A stretch of DNA of 64,000 nucleotides. Origin: Inia geoffrensis. Taxonomy: Eukaryota; Chordata; Mammalia; Artiodactyla; Iniidae. Made by a program: the position numbers and the translations under genes. Location: contig CM070903.1 in the NCBI GenBank assembly GCA_036417435.1, positions 85,780,001 through 85,844,000 on the forward strand. Reading direction: 5' to 3'. Position 1 is the first letter of the stretch. Each line of letters opens with the position of its first letter. Below the pieces are notes generated by a model. That model saw only the letters and a list, made by a program, of their open reading frames with translations, made no database searches and was not told the DNA's origin. This document shows, in pieces, positions 57,300 to 64,000 of the stretch.

Positions 57300-58402
57300 T
57301 TAGCATTTGTTGCAAAGCTGGTCTGGTGGTGAATTCTCTTAGTTTTTGCTTGTCTGTAAAGCTTTTGATTTCTCCATCCAAGCTGAATGAGAGCCTTGCT
57401 GGGTAGAATATTCTTGGTTGCAGGTTATTCCTTTTCATCACTTTAAATATATCATGCTATTCCCTTCTAGCCTGCAGAGTTTCTGCTGAGAAATCAGCTG
57501 ATAACCTTATGGGAATTCCCTTTTATGTTATTTGTTGCTTTTCCCTTGCTGCTTTTAGAAGTTTTTCTTTGTCTTTGGTCTTTGTTGATTTGACTACTAT
57601 GTGTCTTGTGTTCCTCCTTGAGTTTATCCTGTCTTGGACTCTGCGCTTCCTGGACTTGGGTGACTCTTTCCTTTCCCATGTTAGGGAATTTTTCAGCTAT
57701 TTTATCTTCAAATATTTTCTCAGGTGCTTTCTCTCTCTTCCCCTCCTTGGACCCCTATAATGAGAATGTTGGTACATTTAAAGTTGTCCCAGAGGTCTCT
57801 TAGACTGTCTTCATTTCTTTTTTTTTTTTTTTTTTTTTTTTTGCGGTACGCGGGCCTCTCACTGTTGTGGCCTCTCCTGTTGTGGAGCACAGGCCCCGGG
57901 CGTGCAGGCTCAGTGGCCATGGCTCACGGGCCCAGCCGCTCCGCGGCATGTGGGATCTTCCCGGACCGGGGCACGAACCCGTGTCCCCTGCATCGGCAGG
58001 CGGACTCTCAACCACTGCGCCACCAGGGAAGCCCCTGTCTTCATTTCTTTTCATTCTTTTTCCTTTATTCTGTTCTGTGGCAGTGATTTCCACCATTCTG
58101 TCTTCCAGGTCACTCATCCGTTCTTCTGCTTCAGTTACTCTGCTATTGATTCCTTCTAGTGTATTTTTCATTTCAGTTATTATATTGTTCATTTCTGCTT
58201 GTTTTTTTTCCATGACTTTGTTAAATATTTCTTGCATCTTCTCAATCCTCACCTCCATTCTTTTTCTGAGGTCTTGGATCATCTTCACTATCAGTATTGT
58301 GAATTCTTTTTCTGGCAGGTTGCCTATGTCCATTTCACTTAGTTGTTCTTCTGGGGTTTTATCTTGTTTCTTCCTCTGGGACGTATTCCTCTGTTGTCTC
58401 AT
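57300..58402 (-). pseudogene. L1 ORF1 pseudogene split by a SINE
   Basis: ORF1p start at 58402. 'LPEKEFTILIVKMIQDL' is followed by a coiled coil with 'EGINSRVTEAEERMSDLED'. After the SINE (57821-58034) the frame resumes with 'DSLRDLWDNFKCTNILIIG', and degraded C-terminal phrases can be followed to about 57300 ('MGKERVTQVQEAQSP' at 57679). Stops and frameshifts occur besides the SINE. Confidence 0.85.
57821..58034 (-). mobile_element. Young CHR SINE inside L1 ORF1
   Basis: A T-run, 'gcggtacgcgggcctctcac' and the end 'ccaccagggaagccc'. The 16-bp TSD 'ctgtcttcatttcttt' is exact at 57805-57820 and 58035-58050. It is a recent insertion. Confidence 0.96.
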
Positions 58403-59310
58403 TTTGTCTAACTTTCTATGATTGTGGTTTCCAATCTGCAGGCTGCAGGACTGTAGTTCTTCTTGCTTTTGCTGTCTGCCCTCTGGTGGATGAGGCTGTG
58501 TAAGAGGCTTGTGCAGGCTTCCTGATGGGCTGAACTCCGCTGGTGAGTGGAGGTGGGTCTTGTCCCTCTGGTGGGCAATACTGTGCTCAAGAAAACTTTA
58601 AGCAGCCCATCTGCTGATGGGTGGGGCTGTGTTCCTGCCCTGTTGCTTGTTTGGCCTGAGGTGTCCCAAGACTGGAGCCTACAGGCTGTTGGGTGAAGCT
58701 AATGGCGGCCTCCAGGAGGGCTCATGCCAATGAGTACTCCCCAGAATTGCCACTGCCAGTGTCTTTGTCCCTTCAGTGAGCAGAAGCCACCCCCCTACCT
58801 CCACAGGAGACCCTCCAATACCAACAGGTAGGTCTGGCCCAGTCTCTTATCAGGTCACCTTTTCTTCCCCCTGGGTTCTGGTGTGCACAGGACCTTGTGT
58901 GCACCCACCAAGAGTGGAGTCTCTATTTACCCCAATCATGGATTTCCTACGCTCAAACTCTGCTGGCTAACAAAGCCAGATTCTCTAGGGGCTCCTCCTC
59001 CTGTTGCTGGATCCCCAGGCTGGGAAGCATGATATTGGGCTCAGGACTTTCACTCCTGTGGGAGGGCCTCCATGGTAAAATTGCTCTCCAGTCTGTGGGC
59101 CACCCACCCAGTGGGTATGAGATTTGATTTTATCACAATTGAACCCCTCCTACTGTCTCGTTGTGGTTTCTTCTTTGTCTTTGGCTGTAGGGTATCTTTT
59201 TTGGTAGGTTCCAACATTTTTCTGTGGATGGCTGCTCAGCAGTTAGTTGTGATTTTGATGTTTCTGTAAGGAGGGGTGAACCCATGTCCTTCTACTCCAC
59301 CATCTTGAGC
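58403..59310 (-). promoter_or_regulatory. L1 5'UTR, short type, with YY1-like start
   Basis: About 0.9 kb lies between the ORF1 start and the L1 5' end. The part next to ORF1 resembles the other L1s ('gatgggtggggctgtgttcc', 'gaggtgtcccaagactgga'), but the distal part differs from 11240-12690. The last bases include 'ccaccatcttg' (59297-59307), giving CAAGATGGTGG on the sense strand, a YY1-like site with one change (T for C) from the AAGATGGCGGC consensus, with its last base outside the site. As in human L1, it lies at the transcription start. Confidence 0.65.
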
Positions 59311-59866
59311 TTGAGCAGTCCAGAGAGTTAAGTTTAGAAAGGTAGAGGAAGGATAAAAGGAGAGACAAGGATATGTGCTGAGATGGTCATGAGGAGTTTG
59401 CTGTTGTTCTCCAATTATATTTTGAATTTGTGTCTCTACCACCATTGTGATTTATTGAGCATATACTATGTGATATAATGTAATGGAGGAGATGTTTAGG
59501 AACTAGACCTTAATTATTATATATTTACTTATTTCATTAAAAATTTTCATTAAGCGTTAATGTCTGAGACATTGTGCTAAGCAAAGTGAATAGCCATTCA
59601 CTTATTGAATGTGAATTAAAGGAAGGTACATATTCAGATCCGATTTGTCAGAGAAAACTCCATGGAGGGCATGAAAAAGACAAACCAAGTAATCACCATT
59701 TATATTATTCATGGTCCTCAGGGCATAGATATTGTGTAATAGGATGTATATATATATATTTTTTTTCCTATTTGGGAAGCAAACCATCTCGTTTTTCCTT
59801 CCACAGACTTAATTTAAAAACTCTGTTCAGAATACTAAGAGAACCTGTAACTCAAGGACTACTTTT
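59311..59866. other. Unclassified non-coding sequence
   Basis: Nothing recognised. A short (TA)n lies near 59746-59760. Confidence 0.4.
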
Positions 59867-60086
59867 CTTTTTTCTTTCTTTTTTTTTTTTTTTTGTGGTA
59901 TGTGGGCCTCTCACTGTTGTGGCCTCTCCCATTGCGGAGCACAGGCTCTGGACGTGCAGGCTCAGCGGCCATGGCTCACGGGCCCAGCCGCTCTGCAGCA
60001 CGTGGGATCTTCCTGGACCGGGGCACGAACCTGTGTCGCCTGCACCAGCAGGCGGACTCTAAACCACTGCGCCACCAGTGAAGCCC
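59867..60086 (-). mobile_element. Young CHR SINE
   Basis: A T-rich run with C interruptions, 'gtggtatgtgggcctctcac' and the end 'ccaccagtgaagccc'. The TSD 'ctcaaggactactttt' is exact at 59851-59866 and 60087-60102. Confidence 0.95.
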
Positions 60087-60102
60087 CTCAAGGACTACTT
60101 TT

Positions 60103-60769
60103 AATAGATATGTGAGGTAGCTTCTCACATGAAGTCTGATAAAAAAAAATTTATAGAAAGCGGGCAATAAACTTAATAAGGTGTTATATAATATGCAGAA
60201 TAAATATTAGTACAGTACATGAACCTAAATGACAGCAACAAATTATAAAGCTTAGCATGCAATTAAAATCGCTAAAGCAACACTGTATAGAGAGAATGTG
60301 TTCATTCTTAGATCAGTCAAAGAGCAGCTATTTGGTGTCAGAACCACCACTTGAACTAACGACACCTTAAACTTATTTTTAAACACTCTGTCATGCAATA
60401 GCTACACTTTATGGGTGTCTTCAGTTCAGTCTTTTAGCATACATTGTACATGCTAATAAAATGTGTCCTCAAGACAGGATGGTCCTGATGGCCAAGAGAC
60501 AATGGTCAGATTTATGCTCAAGTGTATTTTTCTGATGTTAAACTTATGAACAGACAATAATAACAGTACATCTACTAGTGATTAGCAGGCTGATAGTATC
60601 TTAGATTTCAAACTTAGGAACTAAGAGCTTCCTGAAACTTGTCAGTTAATTGATCCTACTGCCATGAAAACTATTATGCTCTTAGTTTTTGTTTTTTACA
60701 AGGTTGGACTTTCTTGGCTCCATGCTCTTGTGCATGTGATTCTCTCTGCCAATGTCATTTACCTCATCT
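60103..60769. other. Unclassified non-coding sequence
   Basis: Nothing recognised. Confidence 0.4.
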
Positions 60770-60960
60770 CTACAAATTTTACTCATCTTTAAAGACCCAG
60801 AGAAAATGACATCTTCTCCATGAAACTCTCCTCCAGTCCTCCCAGTTTGAAGTAATCTTTCCTTTCTCTGAACTTCTATTGTATATGTTTGTACTTCATT
60901 AGCACTTTTCACTATCCACATTATAGTGTTATGTGACATATATTTTGCATATTTAAAAAT
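60770..60960 (+). repeat. L2-like LINE fragment
   Basis: 'aaagacccagagaaaatgac', 'atcttctccatgaaactctc', 'gaagtaatctttcctttctc' and 'gcacttttcactatccacat' fit an L2 3' region, diverged. Confidence 0.55.
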
Positions 60961-61945
60961 TATATACCTATAAAATATATACCATACTTATTTGTATAAG
61001 TGTCTTATCCCTTATTTTGAACTAATATAGGGAAGAAGTGTCCTAGAATTAGGTATGGATGCAAAGGGATGCCAGCATTGGTTTACAAGCTAGATATGGA
61101 CATTTACTGAAAGTTTACCACTTAAGTGAGGGATATTTGTAAAATGATGGAATAACTTTGTAGTCTTTGATGTTTGGTAATAGAGTTGCCCTTTCTATGT
61201 GTAATTTAAAAAGTTGACATCTGTCAACTCTCTTGGCAAAAGAAACATTTGCATAAGTGAAAGGTTTCAAATCCATGCAGACATTGAATGGGAAGGAAGG
61301 AATAATCTTCTGTATTCAAGGAGAAAAAGTTCACAGAGTTCATGGTAGGAATGAGGAGAAAAGATTTAGTGTTGATATTGAATCTGATCTACTCAACATT
61401 AGAAACAGGCAGCCTTTTGGTTTCTATGGCCATGGAGGTATGCCACTCAATCCCCTATCAAGAAAGAATCTGTTTAAGAGTGTAATTAGCAGAGAGCCTC
61501 CAGATATTGCAAATTTGGGATCCTCCACAGTCTTCAACTCCAAGTTCATGCTCTTCCAGGGCTGCTCACAGCCAGTAACAGCCCAGGAGGGGTTCTATGC
61601 ACCAAGTACTGTAGAGCCAGGTCATTTTGGCCCCATATGGGACTTCTCTAATCTTTGCTTTTGGCTTCCCCATTGGCCTGACTGGGACTTTCTTGAGCTA
61701 CATTGCAGTCTGTGGCTCTTGCTACCCAATCCTCCTTCCTTTCCTCTCTCCATTCACAAGTGACAAAACAGCGTTGGGATACAAAGTCTTCTCCTTCCTA
61801 CTATTGACACCAATTTATTTCCCCCAATATATTTCTTGCTCTTCTAGCTCCATCTCTGTATCTGCTTCCAGGAGTACCTGAACTGACACAGCTTAACACT
61901 AACTATCATGTTGAGCAACCATCATGGCAAAATTGGACCTGAGTA
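60961..61945. other. Unclassified, with a 168-codon open frame
   Basis: A frame runs 61257-61763 on the + strand (168 codons). It is the longest frame in this window that lies outside any recognised L1 or SINE. Its product has no signal peptide, repeat or motif I recognise. It is rich in Phe, Leu and Pro, and its C-terminal part comes from a pyrimidine-rich stretch. The DNA from about 61380 to 61890 ends 'gtacctgaactgacacag', which has the flavour of an old LTR or other repeat. I do not call a gene here. Confidence 0.3.
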
Positions 61946-61949
61946 CCCA

Positions 61950-62115
61950 CACTCATGAATTCATTCATCTATTCAATTTATTTTACAAATATTTTTGAGC
62001 ATTTACTATGTGCCAAGCACTTTCGTTCTAGATAATAGTGACATAGGAATGAACAAGACAAACGAGATTCTTGTTTTGAATAGAATCTACATTTATAAGG
62101 ACACCAATTAAATGA
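61950..62115. repeat. Ancient interspersed repeat, family uncertain
   Basis: 'gcatttactatgtgccaagc', 'actttcgttctagataatag' and 'aatgaacaagacaaacgaga' belong to the same type of old repeat as 33405-33480. Only the first part is present. Confidence 0.45.
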
Positions 62116-62234
62116 TTATTGTTTCTCATGAAACAGATCATGAAATACTCATGATCTATTATCCCATAAGGTTGTGTAGCTCATGAGTATTTCCTAATGC
62201 TTAGCAACTTGGTGTCTCAGAGGTTACTTTATGT

Positions 62235-62342
62235 CCTTCCTCTGCTTCCCTCCTTCCCTCCCCTTCCTTCTCCCCTTTCCCCTTCCTTCCTTCCTTTCTT
62301 CCTTCCTCCCTTCCTTCCCTCTTTCTCTTTCTCCTTTCTTAA
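62235..62342. repeat. (TTCC)n pyrimidine tract
   Basis: About 105 bases that are almost entirely C and T on the + strand, built from 'ttccttcc', 'ccctcccc' and 'ctttct' blocks. Confidence 0.92.
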
Positions 62343-63838
62343 AAATTTTTTTTCTTTCTTCCCACTCTCCTTCCATCAGAATAATTAATAATATGTTTCT
62401 AATGAAAGAAAACCTGTAGATGGTAGTAGATTTGGAGACTGTACCTTAATCTCAGTGAAGGCAAAGCACATCTCAACTTGGACAGGATTAAGGAAGGCTG
62501 ATACATTATCAGCACAGCACAGTGGAAAAGAAAGAAAAAATTTGGGCTGTCGAAATATGTGGTTGACCACAGGTTTGACTTGGTTTTGGAGAGGTTGGTA
62601 TCTTTCATATTGCAGGGGATTGTGCATGTAAAAAAAATACTCAATACCATTTGTATCTTTTTTATTGCCAAATTTGGACTGTCTCCTTTTTTCCCTAAAT
62701 CGGGTATTGTCTTGCCACTTTGATATATTAATCTAGTTTTAGTATTACTGGAACCAAATTATATATCAAATCAGTATTTAATTTTAATTAGTAAGGTCAC
62801 CTATAGGTTTTCTCTACTAGACATCAAGGGATCAAGCTTGTTCAGTTAATTCTTTTCTTTGGGATTTTGGTCTACTTATTCATTATGTAACACACTGCCC
62901 CTTTTTAAAAATTTTTGTTGTTGTGTATTTCTAGTTGGTTATTATCTGTGGCCACTGGTGTTTTTCAGTCCTTGTTGTCGGTACTGTAACTAATTTTTCT
63001 GGATCTATTTGACTTATTCAAGTTTCCTGTGTTCACTCATTTCTGCACACATAGATAGAAACAAGTACATGGGTGTACATTAAAAATATACATATACTTA
63101 CAGAAGTAAGAAAAAATATTTACTCATATCAATATTTCACTACTTATTAACATAAATAAAAATACCATCTTCACATTACAATTACTTTTGTACACCATTT
63201 TTTAATTATTTATTTTTACTTTAAAACATGGAGCCCATGGAAAATTCACCACTGTTACTAGAAATAAGCTATACTCTCTTGGAGTTTTTTTCTGGATGTA
63301 TCTGTATTGCTTCTACAAGTAATAACAGATTTCCCTTACAAGTTCCCCCACAGAGTTAACTTGCTACAGATTTGTATCCTTTTGGTTAATGTCCAAAGAT
63401 TTTTTACTGAAAGAGCTCTTCTAAATAAGAATAATGTTACAAAATAATAGTTCTAAAAGTACACATTACAACTGAAGAGGAGAATAGATACATTGTTTTG
63501 AATATAGCCATTATCAAAAGTACTAGAAAATTTTTTACAAAAAGGTGTAGACACCCTGTTGAAAAGCAACTAAATGCAGAATTCTTTGCTCTGGGATATC
63601 CAGCTGAATTCCACTTTCATAATATTTGATTAAAAGCAAATAAGACCCAGATTCTCTTATATCTGGTATCTAGAACTATCATAATCTAATATTACCACAA
63701 AAGCAAGTTTTTAATTGTCCTAATTTTATTCTAGTCTAAGAAAATATTTTTAACCATCAAGTACATTTTATTTAATAAAGGACTTTCATGCAGATTATAT
63801 CTCAAGTTTTTGTCAGATAGATAAAGTAAATAAAGATG
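62343..63838. other. Unclassified, AT-rich
   Basis: Nothing is recognised with confidence. Frames are at most 90 codons. Confidence 0.4.
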
Positions 63839-64000
63839 GACTTACAAAAAAAATCATTTATCATTCCCCTACATATCACTAACCAAGTGGAAAATATAAT
63901 AGAAAAAATAAGCAAACTCACTATAGCAACAAAAAAATTAAAGCATCTAGGAGCTAACATAATGAATGCAGAAGACCTTTATAGAAAAAAGTAAAGCTTT
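63839..64000 (+). pseudogene. Old L1 ORF2 fragment running off the window
   Basis: 'cattcccctacatatcacta', 'aactcactatagcaacaaaa', 'attaaagcatctaggagcta' and 'gcagaagacctttatagaaa' are the plus-strand DNA of an old L1 ORF2 RT-region segment, equivalent to the part coding '[17 protein letters not shown]'-like sequence in better copies. It continues past position 64000. It is diverged and contains frame breaks. Confidence 0.6.

Larger units (their letters stand above)
54432..59310 (-). mobile_element. L1 with complete 5' end, 3' part missing
   Basis: In sense order: 5' end near 59310 with the YY1-like motif, 5'UTR to 58403, ORF1 (58402 to about 57300), ORF2 (56899 to the edge at 54432). It stops in the RT domain just after the catalytic motif. 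The ORF2 C-terminus and 3'UTR are absent and a MIR lies beyond. Two young SINEs are inside (56430-56649 and 57821-58034). It is more diverged than the L1 at 16915-23054. Loss of the 3' end is unusual for L1 and points to later deletion or rearrangement. Confidence 0.88.

Noticed and set aside
57867..58421. 184-codon frame on the + strand
   Set aside because: It is a fusion of an antisense CHR SINE with antisense L1 ORF1. No independent coding evidence.
61257..61763. Calling the 168-codon frame a gene
   Set aside because: No domain, no homology recognised, no splice or promoter context, and repeat-like surrounding DNA. Kept only as a finding to check.

Overview
This is a window of mammalian nuclear DNA that is very probably cetacean (whale, dolphin or porpoise), or at least from the cetacean-hippo side of Cetartiodactyla. 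The main evidence is at least 16 tRNA-derived SINEs of the CHR type. Eleven of them belong to one similar-looking young subfamily with the signature 'ttccctggtggcgcagtgg' on the SINE sense strand. No BovB LINE or ruminant BOVA-type SINE was seen, no pig PRE-1 and no primate Alu. These calls come from reading and from memory of consensus sequences. No database search was run.

I found no convincing protein-coding gene, tRNA, rRNA or CRISPR array. Almost every long open reading frame is a decayed LINE-1 (L1) ORF1 or ORF2, the antisense of one, or an antisense SINE frame. The window is best read as a gene desert or intronic segment packed with retrotransposons.

Layout. 1-3.2 kb: unclassified sequence with one short L2/MIR tail. 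3.2-8.6 kb: old minus-strand L1s hit by an MLT1 LTR fragment and four SINEs. 8.6-10.3 kb: small old L1/L2 pieces and one short SINE. 10.3-12.7 kb: the 5' part of a young minus-strand L1, with a long 5'UTR and only the ORF1 start, joined to a SINE. 13.4-27.4 kb: an ancient minus-strand L1 split by two MLT1 LTRs, by a truncated L1 and by a near-complete 6.1 kb L1 that itself carries a SINE. 27.4-29.9 kb: an old HAL1/L1-like region with a MER2-like DNA transposon that has an L1 tail inside it. 30-44.9 kb: the least repetitive part, with scattered MIR, L2, MER5, L1 tails, a (CA)22 microsatellite and an MLT1 LTR. 45-50.3 kb: plus-strand L1 pieces, including two ORF2 C-terminal/3' end copies. 50.3-54.2 kb: mostly unclassified, plus a pair of SINEs at one site. 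54.2-59.3 kb: a minus-strand L1 with an intact 5' end but no 3' end, carrying two SINEs. 59.3-64 kb: unclassified sequence with a SINE, an L2 piece, a pyrimidine tract and the edge of another old L1.

The elements work together only in the historical sense. L1 supplied the enzymes that moved the SINEs and L1s, and the nesting order plus target-site duplications (TSDs) give a relative chronology. All L1 reading frames here are broken. I see no new biological system. The most useful observations are the insertion history, the complete one-strand bias of the young SINEs, the two L1s that keep their 5' end but lack the 3' end, and the shared YY1-like site at two L1 starts.
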